From contig NZ_CP070969.1 in the NCBI RefSeq assembly GCF_017086365.1, forward strand, positions 2,542,001-2,606,000: a stretch of DNA of 64,000 bases, written 5' to 3'. The notes beneath the pieces are model-generated. The model did not search any database. It saw nothing but the letters and a program-made list of their open reading frames with translations, and was not told the DNA's origin. Positions 42,702 to 51,771 of this stretch are shown piece after piece; position 1 is the stretch's first letter, and the number at the start of each line of letters is the position of its first letter. The translations under genes and the position numbers were made by a program. The stretch is from Paenibacillus tianjinensis (lineage in GTDB: Bacteria; Bacillota; Bacilli; Paenibacillales; Paenibacillaceae).

Positions 42702-43007
42702 TCACCGTTTGCTCCGGACCCTCTGTGACTTGCGCACCTTTGGTTCGGCTCCCGGGGGCTGCTTGCTTATCCACTTCAAATATGCAGCAATCTGCTGGTC
42801 CTGACGCAGGGCTTGGATGGTAGTCAAGTGCATCCGGACAAGATCGGAATTGGTATAAAGCGCATGAATCTGCCGGTGGCAGGCTTTGCAGAGCAGCGCA
42901 GTGGGCTGCATTGCGCCCCCTTTTTCCCGGGGAACGAGATGATGGACCGTAGTAGCCACCGGTGAACGTCCGCACAATTCACAGGTGCCTGCAGCCTGTC
43001 CCTTCAT
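42702..43007 (-). CDS. HNH endonuclease domain protein
   Basis: A 101-residue protein. CELCGR at the N-terminus and CKACH form a zinc-binding Cys set. TVHHLVPREKGG is the HNH beta-beta-alpha core with the catalytic-type His pair, and LLCKACHRQIHALYTNSDL completes it. The layout is like the YisB group of small HNH proteins in Bacilli. The basic C-terminus may help DNA binding. The target is unknown. It follows a 70-residue gene by only 3 bases, so the two are co-translated. Confidence 0.85.
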   Translation of the reverse strand: MKGQAAGTCELCGRSPVATTVHHLVPREKGGAMQPTALLCKACHRQIHALYTNSDLVRMHLTTIQALRQDQQIAAYLKWISKQPPGAEPKVRKSQRVRSKR

Positions 43008-43010
43008 AGT

Positions 43011-43223
43011 CTAAGTTCTGACCTCGAAGAACTGGCAGGTCCGGCGGGAATAATAAGTTAAGTCGCTTACCCGCGACTGGATAACTACGTCCGAATCCGT
43101 GAAGCGGACAACGGTTGCCCCCGAATTCACCAGATGATCATCCTCAAAGACCCGGACAGGCAGTTTATGGTCAATCGCTTCCTGGAAATCGCTGTCGGTC
43201 ATAAGCGGGCGGTTGATAGGCAT
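43011..43223 (-). CDS. Small protein of unknown function, co-transcribed with HNH gene
   Basis: A 70-residue soluble protein (MPINRPLMTDSDFQEAIDHK...YYSRRTCQFFEVRT) with alternating beta-type residues. I do not recognise its family. AAAAGGAGAG lies 7-8 bases before the ATG, so it is a real translated gene. It is the first gene of a two-gene minus-strand unit with the HNH protein. Confidence 0.6.
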   Translation of the reverse strand: MPINRPLMTDSDFQEAIDHKLPVRVFEDDHLVNSGATVVRFTDSDVVIQSRVSDLTYYSRRTCQFFEVRT

Positions 43224-43330
43224 GAGAGCACTCTCCTTTTAGCGGTGAATAATAGCTGGAAATACAACCAGTATACCTGGGGAGGAGGGATAAATCCAAT
43301 CCGTTAGCCCAAAAGAGCAGCTGCCTGCAG

Positions 43331-43344
43331 TGTAAACGCCATCA
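43331..43344. promoter_or_regulatory. cre-like site (possible CcpA operator) upstream of the CUT1 transporter
   Basis: TGTAAACGCCATCA matches TGWAANCGNTNWCA except at position 10. It is about 120 bp before the binding-protein gene. The site at 11298-11311 before chvE deviates at the same position. Confidence 0.45.
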
Positions 43345-43463
43345 CATTTGAACGTAATCGTAAGTATTTCCACCTCAAATCGGAAGTTTGACTCCTCAAA
43401 AAAAGATTTCTCCTACGTTACACTAAGTCTTGTAAGAGAAACCTTTGAAAGGGGTACAAAGGA

Positions 43464-44825
43464 ATGAAAAAAGTAAAGCACCTGGCGCTGACACTTGCGT
43501 CCATCATGCTTGTAGGTTCACTTGCAGCATGCGGAGGCAACAACAACGCAGGAAACAATGCTACGAAAGAGAATACAGGTAACAACGCAGCAAGCACTAA
43601 TGCACCGGCAACAGAAGAAGCAAGCGCAGAGCCGGCTGAAAAAGTGGAGCTTTCGTTCTGGACACTCGGTAACGTCAACTATGAAGAGCTGGCGAACGAG
43701 TATACGAAGGAGCACCCGAACGTTACGATCAAAATTCAGAATACCGGTGACCAGACGGCACATCACAACAATCTGACGACTGCTTTGTCTGCCGGTTCAG
43801 GCGCACCTGATATTTTCCAGCTTGAAATCGGTTTCATGGAGCGCTTTATCAGTGCTCAGGACAAATTTTACAACTTGAACGATTTGGGTGCCAAAGACAT
43901 TCAGGCTAACTATCTGGACTGGAAATGGAAGCAGGCTTCCTCCATCGACGGCAGCTTCCAGCTTGGGCTTCCGACAGATATCGGCCCTACAGTTGTATAT
44001 TATCGTACCGATTTGGCTGAAGCAGCCGGACTGCCAAGCGATCCGGAAGGATTCAGCGCAGCTATCGACACTTGGGACAAATTCGCAGCTGTAGCCAAAG
44101 CTTACAAAGACAAAACCGGCAAATATTTCTCCGATTTGACCGATCTTACGTACAACGCTTTGCGTGACCAGTCCGAAGATGAAATCTACTTCAGCAAAGC
44201 TGACGGCAAATTCATCGGTGATACTAATCCGCAAGTGAAAAAGGCTTACGACTTCACCGTTAAAGGTATTCAAGAAGGCTGGATCAGCAACTATCTGCTG
44301 TGGTCGCCTGAGTGGGGCCAAGGTATGAGCGACGGTTCGTTCGCTGTAGTTATGGGTCCTGCATGGATGGCCGGCAACATCAAGAGCAATGCGCCGGATT
44401 CCTCCGGCAAATGGAAAATCGCACAGCTTCCTGAAGGTGCCGGCAACTGGGGCGGTTCGTTCATCACCCTGCCGAAAGAAGGCAAGCATCCGAAAGAAGC
44501 CTATGATTTCATTTCTTGGTTGGTCAACAAAGACAATCAGCTCGAATCGTTCAAGACAAAGGGCCTGATGCCTTCGATTCCTGCACTGTATGAAGATCCG
44601 GCATTTGTAGATTTCAAAGATGATTTCTTTGGTGGCCAGCAAACAGCGGTAGAATTCGGTAAAGCGGCAAACCGCGTTAAACCGGTATACTACGGACCAC
44701 TGCATGACCAGACTGACACTTTCTTCAAAAACGCGCTTAAAAACGTGATTGAAAAGAAAGCGGACCCTGCAAAAGAGTGGGACGATGCTGTAAAACAAGC
44801 GAAGACCTTGGCTGAACGGAGCTAG
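43464..44825 (+). CDS. Extracellular solute-binding lipoprotein of a CUT1 sugar ABC transporter
   Basis: A 453-residue lipoprotein with signal peptide and lipobox LAAC (Cys23), followed by an Asn/Thr/Ala/Glu-rich linker. The mature part is a family 1 (SBP_bac_1) solute-binding protein: VELSFWTLGNVNYEELANEY, APDIFQLEIGFMERF, GLPTDIGPTVVYYRTDL and GKWKIAQLPEGAGNWGGSFITLP. It captures an oligosaccharide or sugar for the two permeases downstream. No ATPase gene is nearby, so a shared MsmX-type ATPase elsewhere is likely. A hairpin follows, which often gives the binding protein higher expression than the permeases. Confidence 0.9.
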   Translation: MKKVKHLALTLASIMLVGSLAACGGNNNAGNNATKENTGNNAASTNAPATEEASAEPAEKVELSFWTLGNVNYEELANEYTKEHPNVTIKIQNTGDQTAHHNNLTTALSAGSGAPDIFQLEIGFMERFISAQDKFYNLNDLGAKDIQANYLDWKWKQASSIDGSFQLGLPTDIGPTVVYYRTDLAEAAGLPSDPEGFSAAIDTWDKFAAVAKAYKDKTGKYFSDLTDLTYNALRDQSEDEIYFSKADGKFIGDTNPQVKKAYDFTVKGIQEGWISNYLLWSPEWGQGMSDGSFAVVMGPAWMAGNIKSNAPDSSGKWKIAQLPEGAGNWGGSFITLPKEGKHPKEAYDFISWLVNKDNQLESFKTKGLMPSIPALYEDPAFVDFKDDFFGGQQTAVEFGKAANRVKPVYYGPLHDQTDTFFKNALKNVIEKKADPAKEWDDAVKQAKTLAERS

Positions 44826-44859
44826 GACTCCACGGCGCCAAGACTGATATGAACCGGAT

Positions 44860-44900
44860 ATCCGGATTCCTGGAGAGTAAGCCTCCCCGGGAATCCGGAT
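44860..44900 (+). terminator. Hairpin between binding protein and permease genes (partial terminator or RNA stabiliser)
   Basis: ATCCGGATTCC (44860-44870) pairs perfectly with GGAATCCGGAT (44890-44900), with a GGAG/CTCC stem inside. Only a weak T-rich stretch follows, so read-through into the permease genes is expected. Confidence 0.6.
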
Positions 44901-44942
44901 TCTTCGGAAATGGGGTTTTCTTAATTTTCCTGGAGGTGTGAC

Positions 44943-45896
44943 ATGGCAGAACCCGTAATTACGAGTCCGCATGCCGAGAGCAAACGCCCTTTTTTAACTG
45001 AACAAAGACGGAGCCGGATTACGGCCTATACCTTCATTTCTCCGTTCTTTATTCTGTTCTCGATATTTGGACTATACCCGATTTTCTTCACCTTTTATTT
45101 GTCCTTCTTTAAATGGGATGCACTCAATCCGATGAAGTTTGTCGGCTTCAAGAACTATGATCTGGTCACCAGTGACCCGACCTTCTGGATTTCATTTACC
45201 AATACACTCATTATGGGGCTTATGGGAACGGTTCCCCAGGTTATGCTGGCTCTGCTGCTGGCAGTCCTTCTGCACTCAGGGATGACCAAATTCAAAAAAA
45301 CGTTTCGCATTCTTTACTTCATGCCGAATATTACGTCCATTGTGGCCGTTACACTTGTATTCAGCACCTTGTTCGGAAACAACGGAATGATCAACTGGAT
45401 GCTGAACGGCCTAGGGCTTGATAGCGTCGCCTTTAACTCCGGCTGGTGGGGAGTAAAGATAGCCATTTCCACCATGGTAATGTGGCGCTGGACTGGTTAC
45501 AATGCAATTCTCTTCCTGTCCGGGCTGCAGAGTATCCCGATGGATTTGTACGAAGCCGCCCGCATCGACGGCGCGAACCGCAGACAGCAGCTGTTCTCGA
45601 TCACTTTGCCGCTGCTTAAGCCCTTCATTATCTTCGTGTCCCTGCAGTCAACGATCGGCGCGCTGCAGCTCTTCACAGAACCTTATGTATTCCTCGGACA
45701 GGCGGGCACAGGCTCTACCCGTCAGGAAGGGATTACGATGGTTACGTATCTTTACAGCGAAGCATTCCGCAACGGATTCTTTGGTACAGCGGCGGCCACA
45801 GCAGTCATGCTGTTCCTCGTTACAATTCTATTCTCCATCCTTAATATGCTGATTTCCAGAGGCGCAGTCGGAGACACTGGAGGTAAAAAAGCGTGA
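44943..45896 (+). CDS. Sugar ABC transporter permease (CUT1, MalF/UgpA-type)
   Basis: A 317-residue protein with six membrane segments (ITAYTFISPFFILFSIFGLYPIFF at the N-terminus). The EAA loop is present: ALYEAARIDGANRRQQLFSITLPLLKP (begins DLYEAARIDGANRRQ). It pairs with the following permease to form the channel. CTGGAGGTGTGAC precedes the ATG. The next gene starts 4 bases before its stop, so the two permeases are translationally coupled. Confidence 0.93.
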   Translation: MAEPVITSPHAESKRPFLTEQRRSRITAYTFISPFFILFSIFGLYPIFFTFYLSFFKWDALNPMKFVGFKNYDLVTSDPTFWISFTNTLIMGLMGTVPQVMLALLLAVLLHSGMTKFKKTFRILYFMPNITSIVAVTLVFSTLFGNNGMINWMLNGLGLDSVAFNSGWWGVKIAISTMVMWRWTGYNAILFLSGLQSIPMDLYEAARIDGANRRQQLFSITLPLLKPFIIFVSLQSTIGALQLFTEPYVFLGQAGTGSTRQEGITMVTYLYSEAFRNGFFGTAAATAVMLFLVTILFSILNMLISRGAVGDTGGKKA

Positions 45897-46756
45897 GTAC
45901 ACTGCGTATATTTAGGAAAAAACCGGATGATCTCGGGTTCTTCGGCAAATTAGGCTTCTATCTCTTCTTGATTATTGGAGCACTCATTTCGGTCTTCCCG
46001 TTTTACTGGATGTTTGTCGTAGGAACCAATGACAAGGGTGCTGTGTTTCATGTACCGCCATTGCTGACGGTCGGAGACCAGTTCTTCCACAATTTCAAGC
46101 GAGTGCTGGAGAAGGCTGACTTCTTCCAGGCGCTCGGCAACTCGTTGTTTGTTTCGTCAGCGGTAACCCTTTCTGTTGTATTTTTCTGTACTCTGGCCGG
46201 TTATGCCTTTGCCAAATATGAATTTCCGCTTAAAAACGGGCTCTTTATATTTGTTATTGCCACGTTAATCGTTCCGCAGCAGCTCGGTGTATTGCCTACT
46301 TATGTCATTATGGCTAAACTGCACTGGATTGACAGCTATAAAGCGCTAATTGTTCCGGCCATGGTTAATGCCTTCGGGATCTTCTGGATGCGCCAGTATA
46401 TTTCTACGGCCGTTCCAACCGAGCTGATAGAGGCTGGACGGATTGACGGAGGCGGTCATTTCCGCATCTTCTGGAAAATTGCCGTACCTGTAATTACACC
46501 TGCAATGGCGACCCTGGGCATCCTCAACTTCATGACGGTATGGAATGATTTCTTCTGGCCGCTCGTAGTCTTGAAAAACAAGGAACATTATACGATTCAG
46601 CTCGCCCTGCAGCAGCTCTTTACAACCCGTGACGGTCTTGATTATGGTATGATCATGTCCGCAACCTTTACCGCCACCCTGCCGCTGCTGATCGTGTTCC
46701 TTCTGTTCAGCCGCTGGGTCATTGCCGGCCTGACTTCAGGCGCAATCAAGAGTTAA
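45893..46756 (+). CDS. Sugar ABC transporter permease (CUT1, MalG/UgpE-type)
   Basis: A 287-residue protein with six membrane segments. The EAA loop reads ELIEAGRIDGGGHFRIFWKIAVP, then GILNFMTVWNDFFWPLVVL, as usual for MalG-type partners. The start is GTG at 45893 inside a GTGA overlap with the upstream permease; GGAGGTAAAAAAGC is its ribosome binding site. It completes the transporter with the lipoprotein and an ATPase encoded elsewhere. A hairpin follows at 46828, before the signalling genes. Confidence 0.92.
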   Translation: MSTLRIFRKKPDDLGFFGKLGFYLFLIIGALISVFPFYWMFVVGTNDKGAVFHVPPLLTVGDQFFHNFKRVLEKADFFQALGNSLFVSSAVTLSVVFFCTLAGYAFAKYEFPLKNGLFIFVIATLIVPQQLGVLPTYVIMAKLHWIDSYKALIVPAMVNAFGIFWMRQYISTAVPTELIEAGRIDGGGHFRIFWKIAVPVITPAMATLGILNFMTVWNDFFWPLVVLKNKEHYTIQLALQQLFTTRDGLDYGMIMSATFTATLPLLIVFLLFSRWVIAGLTSGAIKS

Positions 46757-46827
46757 ATCTGGTTTGGTCGGTAAACAAGGAAACCGGAAGTTCCGTGAAG
46801 AATAGTAAATAAAGCAGAAACGGCAGA

Positions 46828-46852
46828 GCCGTCCTTTTAAAAAAAGGGCGGC
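46828..46852 (+). terminator. Hairpin after the permease genes (weak terminator)
   Basis: GCCGTCCTTTT pairs with AAAAGGGCGGC-type sequence at 46842-46852 (one wobble). No strong T run follows, so part of the transcript may continue into the kinase gene. Confidence 0.45.
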
Positions 46853-46903
46853 ATTCGTTTCGCTTAAGTCAGGCTTAAGGCAGCAGGGAGAAGGTAAGGA
46901 GAA

Positions 46904-48628
46904 ATGAAGCTACGGCGCAAAATTTTATTCGCAATTATTCTTCTCGTGTTCATTCCCGTAATCATTATGGGTACCGTTACCTACGTATATTTCTCAAGTG
47001 CGATGGAGAAGAAATCAAGTAATTTCTATTGGATCTCTCTTTTGGAGACAGACCGCAAACTTAAATTTGCGCTCAGTGAAATCTCTTCGATCACCAATTC
47101 GGCCATTACACAGCCTGCGATTCAGCAGTCGCTGAAGCAGCCGAATTTTGTGCTGACGTATGACCGCAAGCAGGAAATCAACAATCTGTTGATCAACCAT
47201 CCGATGATTACCTCCTTCAGCCTTTACGGCAAGGACCGTTTGCTTTATCAGTACAATGCACCGATGTCTTTTGCAGACATGCGAAAACAGGTGTGGTATG
47301 GCGCCATGGAAAGTGCGGAGGGCCGGCCCGTCTGGTCAGGTCCAGGAGAGAATGGCTCCGAAACCTCCGGAAATCCGGTGCTTGTACAAGCCAGAGTCAT
47401 CAAAGACTATTATTCCCTTGAGGATATAGGCTACCTCGTCGTTTATGTTAAGCCTGATTTGCTTGATCAGATTTTCTGGGAAGCAGCAACGCTGAAGAAA
47501 GGGGATATTCTGCTTGTCAACAAACAGGGCAATATCGTCTTCAATAAATCCGGGGAGCATATCGGACAGCGGACGGATTTTCCTTTTTTACAGGAGGATT
47601 ATACCCAGACGCAGGACTATTACATCGACAATTATCAAGGAGAGAAGTCACTGATTACTTATCTCCCTTCACATAATGCGGACTGGTATCTGGCAGCGAT
47701 CACACCAATGAATCTGATTTCCTCGGAGTCGGCTTCCATCCGCAATTTAGCCATTATCTTGGGAACGGTTTCACTTTTGTCCGCCTTTTTGTTTGACCGT
47801 TATTTTATCCGGAGGCTTGTGCGCAGCATCAACAGTGCGGTCAACGGGATGAAAAGGGTGAAGCAAGGGATTTTTATGCCCATATACAGCCCTGTCCGGT
47901 CCGATGATGAAAGCGACCTGCTGATTGACGGATTCAACCGGATGAGCTCACAAATTAGTGAACTGATCCAGCAGGTGCAGACAGAACAGGGACGCAAAAA
48001 GGAAGCGGAAATGCAGGCGCTCATGGCGCAGATCAATCCGCATTTTATCTATAATTCACTCGAATCCATCAACTCCATGGCGGTGCTGGCAGGTAACCGT
48101 GATATCAGTAAGATGGTCGTCTCACTCGGCAAGCTGCTGCGGATCAGCATCAGTCAGAATCAGGAGCTGATTCCGCTGCAGATGGAGTTTGAGCATGTCC
48201 GGCATTATCTGGATATCCAGAAATTCCGCTTTGAAGATAAGTTTAGTTATGCCATCGATCTGCCGGATCCGCTCAAACTGGTGATGACCCAGAAGCTGAT
48301 CGTACAGCCAATCGTAGAGAACGCGCTATATCACGCCATTGAGCAGATGGAAGAGCACGGGGTGATTACAATCGGTGCACAGGAGAACGGCAAGGATATT
48401 ATTATCATTGTGAAGGACAATGGTCCGGGCTTTGATCTGTCAACCTTGATGAGTCTATGGGATAAGGAACACAGCAATCCGAAGAAATACAGCGACAACG
48501 GGGTGGGGCTCCGGAATGTGCATGAGCGTCTCAACATCCGTTTTGGCAATCCATACGGCATTTTAGTCTGTTCATCTCCGGGATTCGGCTCGACCATCTG
48601 TATCCGTATTCCAAAAATACAGCCATGA
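46904..48628 (+). CDS. YesM-type sensor histidine kinase
   Basis: A 574-residue kinase: TM1 at about 4-28, an extracellular sensor domain of about 250 residues, TM2 at about 281-299, HAMP, then the His-kinase segment INPHFIYNSLESINSM with the phospho-acceptor His near residue 380. The HATPase domain shows PIVENALYHAI, VKDNGPGFD and NGVGLRNVHERL. AAGGAGAA precedes the ATG. It overlaps or nearly touches the membrane-anchored binding protein gene downstream. It should sense the same sugar as that protein and phosphorylate the AraC-type regulator at 50028. Confidence 0.9.
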   Translation: MKLRRKILFAIILLVFIPVIIMGTVTYVYFSSAMEKKSSNFYWISLLETDRKLKFALSEISSITNSAITQPAIQQSLKQPNFVLTYDRKQEINNLLINHPMITSFSLYGKDRLLYQYNAPMSFADMRKQVWYGAMESAEGRPVWSGPGENGSETSGNPVLVQARVIKDYYSLEDIGYLVVYVKPDLLDQIFWEAATLKKGDILLVNKQGNIVFNKSGEHIGQRTDFPFLQEDYTQTQDYYIDNYQGEKSLITYLPSHNADWYLAAITPMNLISSESASIRNLAIILGTVSLLSAFLFDRYFIRRLVRSINSAVNGMKRVKQGIFMPIYSPVRSDDESDLLIDGFNRMSSQISELIQQVQTEQGRKKEAEMQALMAQINPHFIYNSLESINSMAVLAGNRDISKMVVSLGKLLRISISQNQELIPLQMEFEHVRHYLDIQKFRFEDKFSYAIDLPDPLKLVMTQKLIVQPIVENALYHAIEQMEEHGVITIGAQENGKDIIIIVKDNGPGFDLSTLMSLWDKEHSNPKKYSDNGVGLRNVHERLNIRFGNPYGILVCSSPGFGSTICIRIPKIQP

Positions 48629-48663
48629 AGAACGTAAGCGGGACGAAAGTGGGGAGAAATGCT

Positions 48664-50010
48664 GTGAGATGGTTAACCAAATGGGGCTGGATTCTGCTCT
48701 ATATCTTAATAATGGCCGGAGCGGTGCTGTTTATTACAATAGGCTACAAGGAGCCGATCGAAGACAACTCTCCCGAGAAAATAACGCTGACCTTCCGCCA
48801 TTTCTGGATGAAGGAGCATGACCGGCCGCTGCTTGACATCTTTGAAGAGGTCGTACGGGATTATCAGAAGGACCATCCGAATGTGAAGGTAAACTTCGAA
48901 GGCTTAGACCAGACGATTCACCGTGAGCAGAAGCTGAAAAGCGAAATGGTCACCGGTACGCCGCCCGATATGTTTGTGCTCTTCGGCGGTGCCGAAATCG
49001 AGCCTTATGTTCGTTCCAACCGGCTGATGGATCTGACAGATTTCGTGCAGGAGAACGGTCTGAGAGACCAGTTCAGCGATCTGCATCTGTGGACCTTCAA
49101 TAATCATATTTACGGGCTGCCGATTGAAGGAAATGCGGAACCACTCTATTATAACAAGGCTTTGTTCAATAAGCTGGGTATCAAACCTCCAGGGACGGTG
49201 GAAGAGCTTGATAAAGCGATCAGACAGCTGAAAAAAGCCGGCTTCATCCCCTTTGCCCTCGGCAATGAAGACCGCTGGCCCGCAGGCATTTTTGCACATT
49301 ATCTGATGGACCGTTATGCCGGACCGGAGCTGATTCAGAAGCTGGTAACAGGCAAAGATGCAGTCACCTTTATGAATAAGGCCTATCAGCAGGCTTTTGG
49401 GCATCTGAAGAAATGGATAGATGAAGGGGCATTTAGCAGCGCTTCAAATGATACCTCACCAGAAGAGGCGGTCCGGATGTTCACGGACGGCGAAGCCGGG
49501 ATGTACCTTAACGGTAACTGGGACATCAATCTTTTTACGGGGGAGACAGCTCCTGCTGATTTTCAGAACCAGGTAGGCGTCATTCCCTTTCCTTCATTGA
49601 ACAAAGGAACTGAAGCCTCGATTGCAGGCGGATATACGATCGGGATCGGCCTCTCTTCCAGCCTGACAGAGGCTAAGCGTGAGGCGGCACTGGAATTGAT
49701 GAAAGCCTTCTATACGAAGGAAATCCAGACACGGATCGTCTATGAAGGATTAAGAATTCCCTCTATGCGCATTACCTTTGATCCGGAGAAGACGGGTCCG
49801 GTGTTCGCACAAGTCATGACGGTGATGGAAGAGAACCACCAGAGCTTCGTGCCATATGACAATTTACTGTCACCTGAAGTGAAAAAGACCTTCCTCAGCG
49901 TGATCGAAGATATGATCGATGGCGGCCTGTCTGCTGATGATGCTCTTGGGCAGCTGCAGTCCTCGTCCGAGCAATATTGGAATCTCATACAAAGCTCAAC
50001 ATTTCAATAA
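48664..50010 (+). CDS. Membrane-anchored extracellular solute-binding protein (SBP_bac_1), probable sensor
   Basis: About 448 residues: one N-terminal membrane segment (WGWILLYILIMAGAVLFITI) with no lipobox Cys, then a complete family 1 binding domain (ITLTFRHFWMKEHDRPLLDI, TGTPPDMFVLFGG, YGLPIEGNAEPLYYNKALF and AGGYTIGIGL). It is encoded between the kinase and its regulator and is a second binding protein for the locus; the lipoprotein at 43464 belongs to the transporter. I infer a sensory role like XylFII-type proteins. GTG 48664 has GGGGAG 7 bases upstream; an ATG at 48625 overlapping the kinase stop is an alternative. Confidence 0.82.
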   Translation: MRWLTKWGWILLYILIMAGAVLFITIGYKEPIEDNSPEKITLTFRHFWMKEHDRPLLDIFEEVVRDYQKDHPNVKVNFEGLDQTIHREQKLKSEMVTGTPPDMFVLFGGAEIEPYVRSNRLMDLTDFVQENGLRDQFSDLHLWTFNNHIYGLPIEGNAEPLYYNKALFNKLGIKPPGTVEELDKAIRQLKKAGFIPFALGNEDRWPAGIFAHYLMDRYAGPELIQKLVTGKDAVTFMNKAYQQAFGHLKKWIDEGAFSSASNDTSPEEAVRMFTDGEAGMYLNGNWDINLFTGETAPADFQNQVGVIPFPSLNKGTEASIAGGYTIGIGLSSSLTEAKREAALELMKAFYTKEIQTRIVYEGLRIPSMRITFDPEKTGPVFAQVMTVMEENHQSFVPYDNLLSPEVKKTFLSVIEDMIDGGLSADDALGQLQSSSEQYWNLIQSSTFQ

Positions 50011-50027
50011 TCTGGGAGGTGCCGGGA

Positions 50028-51629
50028 ATGGGTGCACGGCAAGAGAAATATAAAGTGCTGCTGGTGGATGATGAGCCGATCATTCTGCGCAGCCTGAAAG
50101 TGGCGATCCCATGGGAGGAGCTGGGTCTTACCATCGCGGGTGAAGCGCGGAACGGTGAAGCGGCATTAAGGCTCATTGAAGAGCATTCTCCGCATATTGT
50201 GATCAGTGATATCCGCATGCCTGTGATCGACGGGATTGCTTTAATGAAAGAAGTGCTGCCGCGAAGTGCAAAGCTGCTGTTTATATTTATCAGCGGTTAC
50301 GGTGAATTCGAATACGCACGGGATGCGCTGCGCCTGGGTGCATTTGACTATCTGCTGAAGCCGATTGACCATGACGAGCTGACGGAAATGCTGACCCGGG
50401 CGCGGCTTAAGCTTGACCGCCAGAAAGAGAATGAGCAGCTGATGCATTCGGTGCAGATGCTGTCCATGCTTGCGAGAGAGAGGATGTTCACCGAGTTCAC
50501 ACTTGGCAATCCGCGTCCGCTGCAGCATCTGAAGTGGCTGGAGAACAGCGAACTGGAAGGGGAATATTTCATGGCTGTAGTCCGGCTGGACGATTATGCC
50601 GCCCTTACCGCCAAATGGAGCGCCGGGGAGAAACATCTCTGGCTGTTCGCGATCCGCAATATTCTTGAAGAGTGGTCACTGGAGAACGGGGCATTGTCGA
50701 TCTTCCCATTCTACAATGGGGAGTGGGTGCTGTTGTTCCCAGGAAGCCTAAGTACAGTCAAAAAAGAACTTGGCGAGCGGCTGGTTGCCGATATTAAGCG
50801 CTATTCCAAGCTGCATTGCTCGGTGGGCATCAGCCGCAGCACCCAGGGAATTGACCAGTTAAGCACCGTATATCCGCTTGCTGCCAAAGCGCTGTATCAG
50901 CGCTTTTACTCCGGTCAGGCGGGAGTATTCATCGAAGAGGAAACGCCGGATGACGCCGGCCGTGAGGTGCAGTATCCGAAGGAGCTGGAGCTTTCGCTCA
51001 TTGAGAGTATCCGTACCTTGAATCTGGAGCGGATGATGGCCCTGTTCGATGAAATGGCCAGCTTTATCGAATCCCAGTCGCTGCCAAAGGAATTGGCACA
51101 GCGGATCATTATCGAGCTTGTAGTTGTCTTGTACAGACAATTTGAGCAGCTGAACATGCAGGCGGAGTTGTCGCTCGAAGGGCTGCTGGGCAAGCTGCAG
51201 GGACTGGGGACACTAGCCTCTGTTATTAATGTCCTCAAGGAGGACTTCCGCGGCTGGATGCAGGAGGGCAGCAAGCAGGTGACCCGGGAAGACGGCCGCA
51301 GTGTTGTTGATAAGGCCAAACGTTACATTGAAGAAAACTACCATAAAGACCTCAGTATCGAAGAAGTAGCAGAAGTAGCGGACTTAAGCATCAGCCATTT
51401 CTGCACCTTGTTCAAACAGATCTCGGGCTATACCTTCCTGGAGTTTGTGACCTACTACCGGATGGAGAAGGCTAAATATATCCTTCAGAACAGCAGTGTA
51501 AAGGTCTATCAGGTGGCGCCGCTCGTCGGTTATCAGGACCCCAGATACTTCACCCAGGTGTTCAAAAAGGCAACCGGCAAGACGCCGACAGAATACCGCG
51601 AGGCTTTTACCCAGCAGGCAAATGAATAA
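50028..51629 (+). CDS. YesN-type response regulator with AraC DNA-binding domain
   Basis: A 533-residue regulator: receiver domain with LLVDDEPIILRS, Asp61 in VISDIRMP, and LLKPIDHDEL; a long middle region of about 290 residues; and a C-terminal AraC helix-turn-helix pair (LSIEEVAEVADLSISHFCTLF and VYQVAPLVGYQDPRYFTQVF). It should activate the CUT1 transporter genes. TGGGAGGTGCCGGGA precedes ATG 50028; an in-frame start at 49977 lies within the previous gene and has no ribosome binding site. A 13-bp perfect terminator hairpin follows. Confidence 0.9.
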   Translation: MGARQEKYKVLLVDDEPIILRSLKVAIPWEELGLTIAGEARNGEAALRLIEEHSPHIVISDIRMPVIDGIALMKEVLPRSAKLLFIFISGYGEFEYARDALRLGAFDYLLKPIDHDELTEMLTRARLKLDRQKENEQLMHSVQMLSMLARERMFTEFTLGNPRPLQHLKWLENSELEGEYFMAVVRLDDYAALTAKWSAGEKHLWLFAIRNILEEWSLENGALSIFPFYNGEWVLLFPGSLSTVKKELGERLVADIKRYSKLHCSVGISRSTQGIDQLSTVYPLAAKALYQRFYSGQAGVFIEEETPDDAGREVQYPKELELSLIESIRTLNLERMMALFDEMASFIESQSLPKELAQRIIIELVVVLYRQFEQLNMQAELSLEGLLGKLQGLGTLASVINVLKEDFRGWMQEGSKQVTREDGRSVVDKAKRYIEENYHKDLSIEEVAEVADLSISHFCTLFKQISGYTFLEFVTYYRMEKAKYILQNSSVKVYQVAPLVGYQDPRYFTQVFKKATGKTPTEYREAFTQQANE

Positions 51630-51641
51630 TAATTGAATCAG

Positions 51642-51673
51642 GGAGAGGGTATGATATTTGTCATACCCTCTCC
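51642..51673 (+). terminator. Rho-independent terminator after the second sugar locus
   Basis: GGAGAGGGTATGA (51642-51654) pairs perfectly with TCATACCCTCTCC (51661-51673); T-rich sequence follows. Confidence 0.75.
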
Positions 51674-51691
51674 TTGATGTTTATGCCTTAC

Positions 51692-51717
51692 TGTCATGAC
51701 ACTTCCTTCCTTATAAT
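51692..51717 (+). promoter_or_regulatory. des promoter with TGTCATGACA palindrome (probable DesR site)
   Basis: TGTCATGACA (51692-51701) is a perfect palindrome that covers the -35 region, and TATAAT lies at 51712-51717. The -35 (TACTGT) is poor, as expected for an activator-dependent promoter. DesR regulates des in Bacillus; the desKR genes are next door. Binding here is inferred. Confidence 0.55.
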
Positions 51718-51771
51718 GATAAGTATAGATGAATGTATCCCTTACCGGACACATGAGGAGGAAACGACCAG

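Noticed and set aside
43797..44972. 391-codon open frame on the minus strand
   Set aside because: It lies opposite the solute-binding lipoprotein gene, has no ribosome binding site or family features, and is a by-product of codon bias.
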